From an uncultured Cellvibrionales bacterium (lineage in GTDB: Bacteria; Pseudomonadota; Gammaproteobacteria; Pseudomonadales; Cellvibrionaceae), in the NCBI GenBank assembly GCA_913050115.1, contig CAJWZU010000004.1:24724-88723 (forward strand): 64,000 bases of DNA. The letters are read 5' to 3'. A program made the translations under genes and the position numbers. The notes beneath the pieces are model-generated. The model did not search any database. It was given only the letters and a program-made list of their open reading frames with translations, and was not told where the DNA came from. Shown piece by piece: positions 1 through 9,594 of this stretch (positions within the stretch are counted from its first letter, which is position 1; every line of letters starts with the position of its first letter).

Positions 1-1292
1 AAGTCCAGTGCACTGATCGAGCGTTTATTGAGGTGAATATTAAAAATTTCCCGCCGTGCCTCGGCGTCGGGCAAATCGACAAAAAAGATCTCATCCAGCC
101 GTCCCTTACGCACCAACTCTGGAGGCAAACCGGTGATGTCGTTGCTGGTACAGACCATAAATACTTTACTTTTGCGCTCAGCCATCCAAGTTAACAGCGT
201 GCCCAGCACGCGCTTAGAGGTGCCACTTTCGCCGCTATCCTGACCCATGCCCTTCTCGATTTCATCCAGCCACAAAACGCAGGGCGACATAGTATCGGCC
301 AATGCCAACGCCTCGCGTAAATTGCGCTCGGTCTCGCCAAAAAACTTGTTATAGAGTGCGCCAAAGTCGAGCCGCAACAGTGGTAATCCCCAAAGACCCG
401 CAACTGCCTTGGCAGCCAAACTTTTACCCGCGCCCTGCACACCTAACAGCATAATGCCTTTGGGTCGGTCTAAAGCTGGCTTATTTGCAGCGCTACTGTG
501 GGTACTAATAAAACTGTCTCGGCGCTGCTGTAACCAGCGTTTGAGATTATTAAGACCACCGACATGGCCAAACTCTTCGGTGTTGAACTCAAAACTCATC
601 ACCCCCTCCATATCCATTAACTCGAATTTGGCCTTATTAATATCGGGCAGGTCGTCGTCAGTAATGGCGCCATCGTCAATAATGGCACCGCGCACCAAAC
701 GCCGAACATCGCCTGCGGGCAGCCCTTGCAGATTGGCTACCATTTTTTTCAAAATAATATTGTCGGTCTTAACGCGGCTTCCCCCGTGCTGGTTAGACCA
801 GCTCTTGGCCTCTTCGCGGACGATCGACATGATTTGCTCGTCGCTCGGCAGAGACAAACGAAATAAGGCGCTATAACGGCTAAGCTCTGGCCGCAGGGTA
901 AATTTATGGCTGAGAAATATCAGCGTATGTGGCACCGAGTGGTAATTCAGAGCCATGTCTTTGATCAAGCGGACTATGCGTGGGGCATTCTCGGAGTGCG
1001 GAGCCTCAAAGTAGGGATGAAAGTCGCAGAGTACAAACACGCCCGGCTCACTCATCTCCTTGATGTGCTCAAGTACTGCTTGCGGATCATCGTGTTCCGA
1101 ACTGAACGCAATGGAGGGCCCGAAGCTCTGCCGAGACAGACCATCGGTACAGGACCAACGATAAATATTCTTGTGCCTTTTCGTCGCTACGCGCATCAAC
1201 ATATCAAGCGCACGCTTCTCCTCAAAAGTTTCTATCACCACCAAAGGCACTCTAGAGTCCAGTATTAAACCGAGATCGCGTACATCCTGCAT
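1..1292 (-). CDS. Ycf46-like AAA+ ATPase, 3' end outside window
   Basis: The frame is open from an ATG at 1292 down to the left edge, so the C-terminus is missing. The first 200 or so residues form a domain with no motif I can name. The rest is a typical AAA+ module: Walker A (GVQGAGKSLAAKA), Walker B (CVLWLDEIEKG), a TSND sensor-1 and an arginine-finger region (RKGRLDEIFF). This order matches the Ycf46 family of uncharacterised AAA proteins found in cyanobacteria, plastids and many proteobacteria, which is inference from overall layout. Substrate and role are unknown. It is divergent from coq7, and a 16-bp perfect palindrome lies between the two. Other AAA+ families are possible but fit less well. 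Confidence 0.75.
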   Translation of the reverse strand, partial: MQDVRDLGLILDSRVPLVVIETFEEKRALDMLMRVATKRHKNIYRWSCTDGLSRQSFGPSIAFSSEHDDPQAVLEHIKEMSEPGVFVLCDFHPYFEAPHSENAPRIVRLIKDMALNYHSVPHTLIFLSHKFTLRPELSRYSALFRLSLPSDEQIMSIVREEAKSWSNQHGGSRVKTDNIILKKMVANLQGLPAGDVRRLVRGAIIDDGAITDDDLPDINKAKFELMDMEGVMSFEFNTEEFGHVGGLNNLKRWLQQRRDSFISTHSSAANKPALDRPKGIMLLGVQGAGKSLAAKAVAGLWGLPLLRLDFGALYNKFFGETERNLREALALADTMSPCVLWLDEIEKGMGQDSGESGTSKRVLGTLLTWMAERKSKVFMVCTSNDITGLPPELVRKGRLDEIFFVDLPDAEARREIFNIHLNKRSISALD

Positions 1293-1332
1293 GCTAAGCG
1301 TCCTAATAAATTGACAAGTATTTACACAAGTT

Positions 1333-1348
1333 TGCCCATTAATGGGCA
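1333..1348. promoter_or_regulatory. Perfect palindrome between ycf46-like gene and coq7
   Basis: TGCCCATTAATGGGCA is a perfect 16-bp inverted repeat in the 129-bp divergent intergenic region. It lies 41 bp upstream of the ycf46-like start and 73 bp upstream of coq7. The geometry suits a dimeric repressor operator. No regulator can be assigned from sequence. Confidence 0.4.
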
Positions 1349-1421
1349 TTCTGGCAAACAACACTGAACACATAGTGAGAACTCAGTTAACATAGCGTTA
1401 ACTAACATAGAGTATTGCTTT

Positions 1422-2066
1422 ATGAGCCATTTACACCTTTCTCCCCTTGACAAGCTATTGGTACAAGCTGACAAAGCTCTGCGTACCCTGGCGCCTGGCG
1501 CGCCCTGTTGTGAGAGGCCAACACCGGCAACCAAACTCAACGAAGGGAATTTGAGCGATAGCGAGGCTAAGCATGCAGCGGCATTGATGCGTGTTAATCA
1601 TGCCGGTGAAGTCTGTGCTCAAGCCCTATATCAAGGTCAGGCTCTAACCGCCAAACTGCCCCATATACGTCGAGAAATGGAGCATGCAGCCGCTGAAGAA
1701 ATTGACCACCTAGCCTGGTGTGACCAGCGCATAGACGATTTAGGCGGTCATACCAGTGTCTTAAACCCACTCTGGTACGGTATGTCATTTGGCTTGGGCG
1801 CTGTGGCGGGCCTTATCGGTGATAGAGTAAGTCTCGGTTTTGTTGCCGCTATTGAAGACCAAGTTTGTGAACATCTGGAAGAGCATTTGCTAGAGCTGCC
1901 TGAGCAAGACGGCAAGAGCCGCGCTGTGGTAGAGCAAATGCTAATCGATGAGGCTGAGCACTCAAACATGGCCATAGCCGCAGGCGGCATAGCGTTTCCC
2001 AAACCCATTAAGGCCGGAATGAGCTTGGTCTCAAAAGCGATGACCAAGAGTAGTTATTACCTTTGA
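1422..2066 (+). CDS. coq7: Coq7-family ubiquinone hydroxylase
   Basis: Di-iron monooxygenase that hydroxylates the 2-polyprenyl-3-methyl-6-methoxy-1,4-benzoquinone intermediate, a late step of ubiquinone synthesis at the inner membrane. The protein is 214 aa, as expected. All iron ligands are visible as two E...ExxH sets: E63, E93, H96 and E145, E177, H180 (motifs [21 protein letters not shown]). Family knowledge: Coq7 replaces the flavin enzyme UbiF in many gammaproteobacteria, including Pseudomonas. It stands alone and is followed by a strong terminator, so it is probably monocistronic. Confidence 0.95.
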   Translation: MSHLHLSPLDKLLVQADKALRTLAPGAPCCERPTPATKLNEGNLSDSEAKHAAALMRVNHAGEVCAQALYQGQALTAKLPHIRREMEHAAAEEIDHLAWCDQRIDDLGGHTSVLNPLWYGMSFGLGAVAGLIGDRVSLGFVAAIEDQVCEHLEEHLLELPEQDGKSRAVVEQMLIDEAEHSNMAIAAGGIAFPKPIKAGMSLVSKAMTKSSYYL

Positions 2067-2089
2067 TGGTATAGAGGGGTACTTAAACC

Positions 2090-2121
2090 AAAAAGCCAGA
2101 GCATGTGCTCTGGCTTTTTTT
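2090..2121 (+). terminator. Rho-independent terminator after coq7
   Basis: Stem GCCAGAGC / GCTCTGGC with loop ATGT, flanked by A-rich and T-rich tracts (TTTTTT). It sits 24 bp after the coq7 stop and can work in both directions, so it may also serve the convergent OsmC-family gene. Confidence 0.9.
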
Positions 2122-2144
2122 ACGCTGCATCACTCAGCGATCCA

Positions 2145-2576
2145 TCAACTCGCTTCGCGCACCTCGTGCGAATGACTCAACTCAACACCCGCCGCTTCAA
2201 GCATAATAGAGGCCGAGCAGAACTTTTCCGCCGACATAGTCACGGCCTTTTCTACCTGTTTCTCTTTCAGGGCACGACCGGTAATCACAAACTTCATATC
2301 AATTTTGGTGAAAGGTGAAGGCACCCCCTCGGCGCGTTCGGCCGACAGTTCAACCCAACAGTCACTCACTTGCTGACGGCTTTTCTCGAGAATACTCATT
2401 ACATCGAAACTGGCACAGCCGCCAAGGCCAAGCAAAATCATCTCCATTGGACGCACACCTAAATTGCGACCGCCATGATCTGGTGGGCCATCCATTACCA
2501 CAGTGTGACCGGAGCCGCTCTCACCAAGAAACATACGGCCATCAACCCACTTCACTTTCGCTAACATTGTCATCAT
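2145..2576 (-). CDS. OsmC-family protein (YhfA-like)
   Basis: A 143-aa OsmC/Ohr-fold protein. The N-terminal strand segment is followed by the conserved RPMEMILLGLGGCASFD helix carrying one cysteine. A second cysteine is in the KFCSASIML segment near residue 117, matching the two-cysteine peroxidatic layout of the superfamily. Overall it resembles E. coli YhfA, whose role is poorly defined; organic peroxide defence is possible. Several ATGs sit at the start. GGAG lies just upstream, so the first (2576) or second (2573) is most likely. It converges on coq7 and is divergent from the vfr homologue. Confidence 0.85.
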   Translation of the reverse strand: MMTMLAKVKWVDGRMFLGESGSGHTVVMDGPPDHGGRNLGVRPMEMILLGLGGCASFDVMSILEKSRQQVSDCWVELSAERAEGVPSPFTKIDMKFVITGRALKEKQVEKAVTMSAEKFCSASIMLEAAGVELSHSHEVREAS

Positions 2577-2735
2577 TCGCTCCGGAACTGACTATAAGAG
2601 TTGAACACGAGAGGGCATTCAATGCGGCTAGAATAACAAAATCCATGCTACCGCGCATCGGCACAAGCGGCACGCTTTCATGATAACGGTGTTTTCCGGT
2701 TATAAAGCCCAGAGTAAAGTATATTACTGGGTCAC

Positions 2736-2757
2736 AAAGTGTATTTCGTGCCACTTT
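2736..2757. promoter_or_regulatory. Interrupted palindrome upstream of vfr homologue
   Basis: AAAGTG, 10 bp, then CACTTT: an inverted repeat with the 22-bp span of a CRP-family site but without the TGTGA/TCACA core. It lies about 80 bp upstream of the TTG start. It could be an operator in the divergent OsmC/vfr promoter region. Confidence 0.25.
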
Positions 2758-2836
2758 AGCCCCTAGTACCCAAGGGGTTTTAGACGCATAATCGAATCAC
2801 ATAATAAAAGTTCGGTCTAGGCCGAGGAGAAAACTC

Positions 2837-3472
2837 TTGGTTTCTGTACCACTCACGCCCCATATTAAAAACGTCGACGACTTTCTTTCACACTGCCATC
2901 GCCGTCGCTATCCCGCTAAAAGCACCATCATCTATGCAGGTGATAAAAGCGACTCTCTCTACTATATAGTCAAGGGTTCGGTCACTGTATTGATCGAAGA
3001 TAACGAAGGCAGGGAGATGATTGTCACCTATCTCAATGATGGCGACTTTTTTGGCGAGATAGGTTTGTTCGACGATAAAGATTCTCGCAGTGCTTGGATT
3101 CGAGCCAAAACCGAATGTGAGGTCGCTGAAATCAGTTACACCAAATTTCAAGAAGTGGCCGAACAACACCCTGAAATTATGTTTGCCCTCAGTACGCAGA
3201 TGGCGAAACGCCTGCGCAATACCACGCGTAAAGTCGGGGACTTGGCGTTTCTCGATGTTACCGGCCGCGTCGCCCGCACCCTGCTCGATTTAACCAAAGA
3301 GCCAGATGCTATGACTCACCCCGACGGCATGCAAATTAAAATCACTCGCCAGGAAATCGGCCGCATTGTCGGCTGCTCACGCGAGATGGTTGGGCGGGTA
3401 CTCAAAACATTAGAAGAACAGGGTTTGGTATCGGTAAAAGGTAAAACCATGGTGGTATTTGGTACTCGCTAG
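2837..3472 (+). CDS. vfr: cAMP receptor protein, Vfr type
   Basis: A 211-aa global regulator of the CRP family, very close to Pseudomonas Vfr in length and sequence. The N-terminal cyclic-nucleotide domain has the GEIGLF and RSAW phosphate-binding motifs, a long dimer helix follows, then the winged-helix DNA reader with [20 protein letters not shown]. The C-terminus [10 protein letters not shown] is characteristic of Vfr. The start is TTG at 2837, supported by GAGGAGA about 8 bp upstream; no nearby in-frame ATG keeps the conserved N-terminus. Vfr controls type IV pili and virulence in Pseudomonas, so control of the pilus cluster in this window is possible but not shown. Confidence 0.95.
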   Translation: MVSVPLTPHIKNVDDFLSHCHRRRYPAKSTIIYAGDKSDSLYYIVKGSVTVLIEDNEGREMIVTYLNDGDFFGEIGLFDDKDSRSAWIRAKTECEVAEISYTKFQEVAEQHPEIMFALSTQMAKRLRNTTRKVGDLAFLDVTGRVARTLLDLTKEPDAMTHPDGMQIKITRQEIGRIVGCSREMVGRVLKTLEEQGLVSVKGKTMVVFGTR

Positions 3473-3527
3473 CAGGTATTACTTCTAAGAGCCTAGGTCT
3501 CTGCAGACGAAGTTAGATAGTATTTTA

Positions 3528-3552
3528 AAAAGAGTCGGCTATGCCGGCTTTT
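3528..3552 (+). terminator. Terminator after vfr homologue
   Basis: Stem AGTCGGC / GCCGGCT (one G-T pair) with loop TAT, preceded by A residues and followed by TTTTTT. It ends about 25 bp before the next gene start and separates the two transcripts. Confidence 0.75.
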
Positions 3553-3574
3553 TTGATATTCAAAGGGATCAAAA

Positions 3575-3880
3575 ATGAGCGTTGATATATTACTGGCCGA
3601 AGCAGGGCTCTACTTTACTCAGGGTAAGTTCGAACAGGCTGAGGCCGCGTTTGAAAAAGTATTAGCACTGCAACCACTGCACCCTGTGGCCAGCTCAGGG
3701 TTATTCAACACGCTCTGGTCCATGGATACTAACGTATCAAAATTGACCGCCCAAAAAGTGATCGAGAACTTTTTAGGCAATGCCAATCGCGATGATAGCG
3801 AAGTAAAACCGGTGGCCATCAGCTTCATTAGGATTAAAATTGGCTTGCTGCAAAAAGATGCATGGCTACTGCATAAATAA
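3575..3880 (+). CDS. Small TPR-like protein
   Basis: A 101-aa protein whose first 45 residues read as one tetratricopeptide unit: AEAGLYFTQGKFEQAEAAFEKVLALQPLHP in two pieces, with the Gly/Ala/Pro spacing of a TPR. The rest is predicted helical with no known motif. It has no signal peptide. The gene is between two terminators, so it is probably transcribed alone. Function is unknown; TPR proteins usually act as protein-binding adaptors. The codon pattern is like its neighbours, which supports a real gene. Confidence 0.65.
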   Translation: MSVDILLAEAGLYFTQGKFEQAEAAFEKVLALQPLHPVASSGLFNTLWSMDTNVSKLTAQKVIENFLGNANRDDSEVKPVAISFIRIKIGLLQKDAWLLHK

Positions 3881-3902
3881 AGCGACTGCGTCGCCTTATT
3901 TA
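3874..3902. terminator. Bidirectional terminator between TPR gene and trpC
   Basis: Two 13-nt arms (3874-3886 and 3890-3902) match at 12 of 13 positions around a TGC loop. The outer part is A/T-rich and the inner part is GCGAC/GTCGC. It contains the TPR gene stop codon and lies 4 bp from the trpC stop, so it can end both convergent transcripts. Confidence 0.85.
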
Positions 3903-3906
3903 GCCA

Positions 3907-4722
3907 TCAAAAAAACAATTCGGCGAGTTTATCGCCCGGCTGCTCACAGCGCATAAAAGTTTCGCCAACTAAAAAGGCATTCACTTGATGCTCACGCATT
4001 AACTGTACATCGGCAGGCAAAGCAATCGCGCTTTCGGTCACCACTATACGCTCGCTCGAGTCCTCAGCAATACGTGGCAACAAGTCGATAGTATTTTGCA
4101 GTGACACCTCAAAGGTATGTAAATTGCGGTTGTTAATACCAATCAATTTATTCGGCAAGTCCATGGCAACTTCGAGCTCACGTGCATCATGAACCTCTAC
4201 CAACACATCCATACCCAATTCCAGCGCTTGCTGATTGAGATCAGTTAACTGCGTTTTATTCAAAGCTGCGACAATAAGTAGTACACAGTCTGCACCAATA
4301 CTACGCGCCTCGGTAATCTGGTACTCATCGACCAAAAAATCTTTGCGAATAACTGGCATCGAACAAGCGGCACGCGCCTGTAATAGATAGTCTTCATGGC
4401 CTTGGAAAAAATCGGCATCGGTCAGCACCGACAAACACGCCGCGCCGCCCTGCTGATAACTTTTAGCGATGTCAGCAGGAATGAAATTCTCACGAATCAC
4501 GCCTTTACTGGGCGACGCCTTTTTTGCTTCAGCAATTACCGCAGACAGACCCGCGTCTAATTTTGCCTGCATGGCCGCAACAAAACCGCGTGGGTTTTGG
4601 CTGCTATCTAATCCCTGAATACGGGCATTAAGCGCGGCCACACTATCGCGACTTGAACGCATGGCAATTTCTTGATGTTTACGAGCAATAATTTTTTTCA
4701 ATACTGTAGGAGTGTCGGTCAT
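3907..4722 (-). CDS. trpC: Indole-3-glycerol phosphate synthase
   Basis: Catalyses ring closure of CdRP to indole-3-glycerol phosphate in tryptophan synthesis. The 271-aa TIM barrel has the catalytic lysine motif [13 protein letters not shown], the [11 protein letters not shown] strand, [12 protein letters not shown] and VTESAI, all typical of TrpC. It is the monofunctional form, not fused to TrpF. It is the last gene of trpGDC, 13 bp after trpD, and ends at a bidirectional terminator. Confidence 0.97.
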   Translation of the reverse strand: MTDTPTVLKKIIARKHQEIAMRSSRDSVAALNARIQGLDSSQNPRGFVAAMQAKLDAGLSAVIAEAKKASPSKGVIRENFIPADIAKSYQQGGAACLSVLTDADFFQGHEDYLLQARAACSMPVIRKDFLVDEYQITEARSIGADCVLLIVAALNKTQLTDLNQQALELGMDVLVEVHDARELEVAMDLPNKLIGINNRNLHTFEVSLQNTIDLLPRIAEDSSERIVVTESAIALPADVQLMREHQVNAFLVGETFMRCEQPGDKLAELFF

Positions 4723-4735
4723 AGTATTTTCTCAA

Positions 4736-5776
4736 TTAAGCGCTGACTTTCAGGCAGTCGGTAAAAGCCACTAATTCTTGCAACTTGCCTCCGGCAAGAC
4801 CGGAGCCAATAGCATCTTTGGCCAATTCAACACCTTCGGCTAAAGAGTCAGCCACACCGGAAACATAAATAGCCGCGCCGGCATTTAGGGCAATAATATC
4901 AGCGGCTTTGTCGCCCTCGGGTGTTTTGCGTTTACCCAGAGCATCCTTGATCAGAGCCAGAGACTCGGCCGCCGAGTCGACGCTTAAACCGTCAAGATCG
5001 CGCGCGTCTATATCAAAATCACTGGCATTAATTCGGTACTCACGCACCGCGCCATCTTTTAGTTCCGCTACTTGCGTATCTCCGTGCAGGCTGATCTCGT
5101 CGAGACCATCGAGGGCATGCACCACCATTACATGCTCACTGCCGAGTCGGCCGAGCACCTCAGCCATGGGTACGCATAAGTCGGCACTAAACACACCAAT
5201 AACTTGGCGTTTAACTCCGGCGGGATTGGTCATAGGGCCCAACAAATTAAAAATGGTGCGTTGGCCTAAGTCGCGGCGTGGCCCTATGGCGTGTTTCATG
5301 GCGCTGTGATGCGCAGGAGCAAACATAAAACCGACGCCAATTTCATCGACACAACGCGCCACTTGTTCTGGGCTAATATCGAGGGTTATCCCTGCGGCTT
5401 CTAACACGTCGGCACTGCCAGTAGAGCTCGAAACCGAGCGATTACCGTGCTTTGCAACGCGGCCACCAGCAGCGGCCACGACAAAGGCCGAAGCCGTAGA
5501 AACATTAAATAAATTGGCGCCGTCACCGCCTGTACCACAGGTATCGACTAGATGCTCTTGATTGATTTCAACCTTAGATGCCAACTCACGCATCACCGTA
5601 GCCGCTCCGGTAATCTCATCGATGGTCTCGCCTTTAATACGCAGCGCGATAAGAAAACCACCAATTTGCGCAGGTGTCGCCTCACCCGTCATCACCTGAC
5701 GCATCACAGCTATCATCTCGTCAGTGGATAAGTTCTTGCCATCAATCAGCGCACCTACGGCTTGTTGAATATTCAT
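4736..5776 (-). CDS. trpD: Anthranilate phosphoribosyltransferase
   Basis: Transfers phosphoribose from PRPP to anthranilate, step two of the tryptophan branch. It is 346 aa, the usual length. The PRPP/metal loop [14 protein letters not shown], the [18 protein letters not shown] anthranilate region and GPMTNPAG are intact. It sits between trpG (9 bp) and trpC (13 bp) in a tight operon. Confidence 0.97.
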   Translation of the reverse strand: MNIQQAVGALIDGKNLSTDEMIAVMRQVMTGEATPAQIGGFLIALRIKGETIDEITGAATVMRELASKVEINQEHLVDTCGTGGDGANLFNVSTASAFVVAAAGGRVAKHGNRSVSSSTGSADVLEAAGITLDISPEQVARCVDEIGVGFMFAPAHHSAMKHAIGPRRDLGQRTIFNLLGPMTNPAGVKRQVIGVFSADLCVPMAEVLGRLGSEHVMVVHALDGLDEISLHGDTQVAELKDGAVREYRINASDFDIDARDLDGLSVDSAAESLALIKDALGKRKTPEGDKAADIIALNAGAAIYVSGVADSLAEGVELAKDAIGSGLAGGKLQELVAFTDCLKVSA

Positions 5777-5785
5777 AATAATTCC

Positions 5786-6364
5786 TTATCTCTCGACGAA
5801 GTTACGCAGTAAATCGTGGCCGTGCTCAGACAAAATAGACTCAGGGTGAAATTGTACGCCTTCAACATCTAAGGTCTTATGGCGCACCCCCATAATCTCT
5901 TCAATTTCACCGCTGTCAGTTTCCGTCCAGGCAGTAATTTCCAAACAATCGGGCAAAGTATTTTTATCGATGACCAGCGAATGGTAGCGAGTGGCGTTAA
6001 ATGGATTTGTCAGGTGACAAAATACACCGGTTTTTTTATGGTGCATGGCTGACACTTTGCCGTGCATTACTTTGCCCGCGCGAACAATATCGCCACCAAA
6101 TGCCTGACCGATACTCTGGTGGCCGAGGCAAATTCCTAGCAGCGGAATTTTACCGGCAAATTTCTCGATCACCGCCAGCGATATACCCGCTTCATTAGGC
6201 GTGCAGGGCCCGGGAGAAATCACGATCTTATCCGGTGCCAACGCTTCGATTTCAGCCAAAGTGATTTCATCGTTACGATACACTTCAATCTCGGCACCAA
6301 TCTCACCTAAATACTGCACAACGTTATAAGTAAACGAGTCATAGTTATCAATCATCAGTATCAT
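5786..6364 (-). CDS. trpG: Anthranilate synthase component II (glutaminase)
   Basis: Class I glutamine amidotransferase that supplies ammonia to TrpE. The 192-aa protein has the nucleophile in [10 protein letters not shown] (Cys79) and the partners His173 and Glu175 in GVQFHPES. It is not fused to TrpD, unlike in E. coli. In such arrangements TrpG may also serve aminodeoxychorismate synthase; that is family knowledge and not shown here. It opens the trpGDC operon and is separated from trpE by 316 bp that include a probable terminator, so trpE and trpGDC may be transcribed independently, as in pseudomonads. Confidence 0.96.
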   Translation of the reverse strand: MILMIDNYDSFTYNVVQYLGEIGAEIEVYRNDEITLAEIEALAPDKIVISPGPCTPNEAGISLAVIEKFAGKIPLLGICLGHQSIGQAFGGDIVRAGKVMHGKVSAMHHKKTGVFCHLTNPFNATRYHSLVIDKNTLPDCLEITAWTETDSGEIEEIMGVRHKTLDVEGVQFHPESILSEHGHDLLRNFVER

Positions 6365-6680
6365 TGTTTATTACCTGCTCGCTTGGCTTTTTTGCTCTAG
6401 CTACCGGGATTCTTTATCCGAGAGTTATTGGTTAATTTTTATACTACTAAACTCGACAAGTAGTGGTTTTTTCGTGAGTACGAGGAGTCACTGCGCGCAA
6501 AGCTAGAATGTACATATAAGTATATGATCGACCTGATCGCGCCATAACTCGATGTCACACCGACATATCGTTCATGCTAAACACAAGCACAGCACCAAAA
6601 CGACCGCCAAGGATGGCGGCAGTGTAGGTTTTGCAGGAGCAAAAACTGCCAATAATCGCGAAAAAAGCGCGTATCGGCAC
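6365..6680. other. trpE-trpG intergenic region
   Basis: A 316-bp stretch without a convincing gene. On the minus strand it holds a terminator-like hairpin after trpE (6604-6619), an AT-rich 14-bp palindrome CATATA-AG-TATATG near 6514, and a hairpin ACTACT/AGTAGT at 6443-6464. Short reading frames here lack tryptophan codons, so I see no trp leader peptide for trpG. Confidence 0.6.
6596..6619 (-). terminator. Probable terminator after trpE
   Basis: Read on the minus strand, the stem CCGCCA, loop TCCT, TGGCGG is followed by TCGTTTT. It lies about 60 bp after the trpE stop and would separate trpE from trpGDC. A second hairpin (TTTTGC/GCAAAA) lies just before it. Confidence 0.6.
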
Positions 6681-8159
6681 CTACAACACCATCTCTACGG
6701 CTCGAAATACGGCACGGGCTTTGTTCATTGTTTCTTTCCACTCTAAATCAGGCACCGAATCGGCCACCACCCCTGCACCCGCTTGAATATAAAGCTGACC
6801 ATCTTTAATAACAGCGGTGCGAATAGCGATAGCGGTGTCCATGTTGCCATTCCAAGACAGATAACCGATCGCGCCGCCGTATACACCGCGCTTAACATTT
6901 TCCATTTCGTCGATAATTTCCATGGCGCGTATTTTGGGCGCACCAGAAAGAGTACCCGCCGGCAGTGCCGCGCGGAGCACGTCCATAGCGCCGAGACCAT
7001 CTTTTAACTGCCCGGTAACATTAGAAGTAATATGCATCACGTGCGAGTAGCGCTCTACCACCATTTTATCAGTGAGCTGAACGGTACCAATTTTAGACAC
7101 ACGGCCAGCATCGTTGCGGCCCAAATCAATAAGCATTAAATGTTCGGCAATTTCTTTCGGGTCGGCAACCAGTTCTTTCTCTAGCGCTAGGTCTTCTTCT
7201 GGAGTGTGCCCGCGACGGCGAGTTCCGGCAATCGGCCGCACAGTCACTTCACCGTCTTCTAATCGTGCCAAGATTTCTGGACTCGCCCCCACCACATGGT
7301 GGTCGCCAAGATCGAGATAGTACATGTAGGGCGATGGATTCAAATTTCGCAAAGCACGGTATAAGTTGATCGGCTCGGCGGCAAACGGAATCGATAAACG
7401 CTGCGAGATAACGACCTGCATGGTATCGCCCGACAAAATATAGTCTTTAATTTTGTTTACGGCACCGTGAAAGTTTTCTTCACCAAAGCTGGAGCTAAAC
7501 TGACTTTCCATTTCGCCACTAGCGCTCAACGATAAAGGCGGCAACACAGGCTGTGAGCTGTTTAAATCTGCCTCGAGCTGATCGAGTCTGGCCACAGCTT
7601 TATCGAAAGCGTTTTCTGTACTACCGCAAGAGTCGGGATTAGCGTGTACGACCAGAATCAATTTACCGCCGAGATTATCGAACACCAGCACTTCATCGGA
7701 CACCATCAAGAAGATATCCGGCGTGCCGATGTTATCCTCGGGCTCAGAATCTCGCAGTTGCGGTTCGACATAGCGCACGCAGTCATAGCCAAAGTAACCG
7801 ACTAAGCCGCCATTAAAACGCGGTAACTCTTCAAGCTCTGGCGCACGATAGCGGTTTTTAAACTCTTCAACAAAGGCTAGGGGGTCTTCACACTGGTGTT
7901 CCTCTACCACCTCACCGTCGCGCTCAACTACTACATAATTACCGTAGGCTTTCATTAAGGTGCGCGCCGGCAAACCAATAATCGAGTAGCGGCCCCACTT
8001 TTCGCCGCCTTGTACCGACTCAAACAAGTAGGAGTATGGGCCGCGAGCCAACTTTAAGTAGCTCGATACCGGCGTATCGAGATCCGCCAATACTTCACGC
8101 ACAACTGGAATACGGTTATAGCCCTCGCGGGCCAAATCAGAGAACTGCTGAAGATTCAT
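6681..8159 (-). CDS. trpE: Anthranilate synthase component I
   Basis: Converts chorismate to anthranilate using ammonia from TrpG. The 492-aa protein has the N-terminal regulatory region with a YSYLFESV element, which corresponds to the LLES tryptophan-feedback motif. The C-terminal chorismate-binding domain has [27 protein letters not shown] and GTLSGAPK. It starts at the ATG at 8159, 9 bp after AAGAG. It lies downstream of rpe and, unlike in many pseudomonads, gph is not between them. A short reading frame with one Trp codon lies upstream (see findings). Confidence 0.97.
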   Translation of the reverse strand: MNLQQFSDLAREGYNRIPVVREVLADLDTPVSSYLKLARGPYSYLFESVQGGEKWGRYSIIGLPARTLMKAYGNYVVVERDGEVVEEHQCEDPLAFVEEFKNRYRAPELEELPRFNGGLVGYFGYDCVRYVEPQLRDSEPEDNIGTPDIFLMVSDEVLVFDNLGGKLILVVHANPDSCGSTENAFDKAVARLDQLEADLNSSQPVLPPLSLSASGEMESQFSSSFGEENFHGAVNKIKDYILSGDTMQVVISQRLSIPFAAEPINLYRALRNLNPSPYMYYLDLGDHHVVGASPEILARLEDGEVTVRPIAGTRRRGHTPEEDLALEKELVADPKEIAEHLMLIDLGRNDAGRVSKIGTVQLTDKMVVERYSHVMHITSNVTGQLKDGLGAMDVLRAALPAGTLSGAPKIRAMEIIDEMENVKRGVYGGAIGYLSWNGNMDTAIAIRTAVIKDGQLYIQAGAGVVADSVPDLEWKETMNKARAVFRAVEMVL

Positions 8160-8550
8160 GGGATCGCTCTTATAGAGGGTGCGATATTTCGCTTATGATC
8201 AATATAATGCCTGCTACCGATAATCATAGTGATTACGGCAGCAATTTATAGAGGGCAGGTGCTTTTATGAATAAAAATACTGCCCCAATGGGAATTTAGC
8301 GACGCCATCGCTCTAAGCGAGGGATACTTTGATCGTAGAGGTCAAATCTCACAGTCTAACTCCAATATATATGGCCTCAGTCTACCTAGTTATTGAGTGG
8401 ATATACAGGTTGGCTTAACGCGTATGTTTAACACCAAAGTAAAGCAGCCGCAACTGACGAAGTTACTAGCGTTACTCAATGCCACACCAACACCGTTGGC
8501 GCTGAAAACTTATTACTTCATACTGGCTTAACTGGCGGCCAACTTTGCGG
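8160..8550. other. rpe-trpE intergenic region, no gph
   Basis: A 391-bp stretch without a confident gene. On the minus strand it holds a 20-codon reading frame (8308-8246) with a single Trp codon. It also has an imperfect hairpin (CTGCCG...CGGTAGCAG) near 8212-8242 and two copies of CCCTCTATAA about 80 bp apart, the second close to the trpE ribosome-binding site. These may be trpE control elements. I see no remnant of a phosphoglycolate phosphatase gene. Confidence 0.5.
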
Positions 8551-9219
8551 TTACTTTCCCTCCAGTTCTGCCCGCATAGCCGCAATAGCGGCCGCGTAAT
8601 CTGGTTTGGAAAAAATAGCGGAACCGGCCACAAACGTATCGGCACCGGCAGCGGCGATGGCGCCAATATTATCGGCGGTCACGCCTCCGTCAACTTGAAG
8701 ACGGATATTCTTACCGCTGGCATCGATCAAAGCACGCGCATCGCGCAACTTATCAAGGGTGTAGGGAATAAATTTTTGCCCGCCAAAACCCGGGTTTACC
8801 GACATTAATAACAACATGTCGAGTTTATCGAGCACATATTTCACTTCATCAAAGCTACTGGCGGGATTAAGAACTAGACCCGGTTTACAGCCGTAATCTC
8901 GAATCAACTCTATGGAACGATCGATATGTCGACTGGCACCGGGGTGAAAAGTAATATAGGTCGCACCTGCCTCGGCAAACTTGATGATTAGGTCGTCCAC
9001 TGGCTCCACCATCAGATGCACATCAATAGGCGCGCTAATACCATAGTTGCGCAGAGCCTTGCAGACCATCGGCCCAACCGACAGGTTCGGCACATAGTGA
9101 TTATCCATCACATCAAAATGCACTATGTCGGCACCAGCGGCCAATACGGCATCGACATCTTCACCTAAGCGAGCAAAGTCAGCGGCTAATATCGAGGGCG
9201 CAATTTTAAAATCAGACAT
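8551..9219 (-). CDS. rpe: Ribulose-phosphate 3-epimerase
   Basis: Interconverts ribulose-5-phosphate and xylulose-5-phosphate in the pentose phosphate pathway. The 222-aa TIM barrel starts [15 protein letters not shown], with the catalytic and metal motifs [32 protein letters not shown] and VDGGV. I take the ATG at 9219; a longer frame to 9270 adds 17 residues outside the family alignment. Confidence 0.96.
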   Translation of the reverse strand: MSDFKIAPSILAADFARLGEDVDAVLAAGADIVHFDVMDNHYVPNLSVGPMVCKALRNYGISAPIDVHLMVEPVDDLIIKFAEAGATYITFHPGASRHIDRSIELIRDYGCKPGLVLNPASSFDEVKYVLDKLDMLLLMSVNPGFGGQKFIPYTLDKLRDARALIDASGKNIRLQVDGGVTADNIGAIAAAGADTFVAGSAIFSKPDYAAAIAAMRAELEGK

Positions 9220-9594
9220 AAAGATCAATCCATAGTGAGTCGACTGTAATTCGCCCGTATAATAAAACAATTTACCGAATAACTAATTGCTTTTTTTCTG
9301 ATTTTGGCAGTATTGGTTGATTTTAAACCATAGCCTAAAGGCACCCCAATGGTACAAGCAGCTGAAACACTTACGCACAACTCTCATCGCCTAAAATCGC
9401 CTACAACTAGACCAAAATGTAAGCCGCATTGCCCTGTGAGGAATTAGCCATCGCAATACAGATACAATTAAAACTGTGGTTACTAAAAACTCGACTTTGG
9501 CCACTTTTAGCCCTACTCATCGGCGAACAGAACAACTGCACTCACCTATTGCATACAACATGGTAGCAACACTTATCACCCTCGCTGCGAACGA
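9220..9594. other. murU-rpe intergenic region
   Basis: A 375-bp stretch. No reading frame, strong hairpin or repeat stands out. It must contain the rpe promoter on the minus strand, but I cannot place it with confidence. Confidence 0.5.

Noticed and set aside
906..1268. 120-codon plus-strand frame at the left end
   Set aside because: It is antisense to the well-supported AAA+ ATPase gene and encodes no recognisable protein.
2760..2781. Terminator upstream of the vfr homologue
   Set aside because: CCCCT/AGGGG stem is only 5 bp with four T residues, and no transcript is expected to end there.
6443..6464. Attenuator for trpGDC
   Set aside because: The hairpin is AT-rich, upstream frames have no Trp codons, and no alternative pairing is clear.
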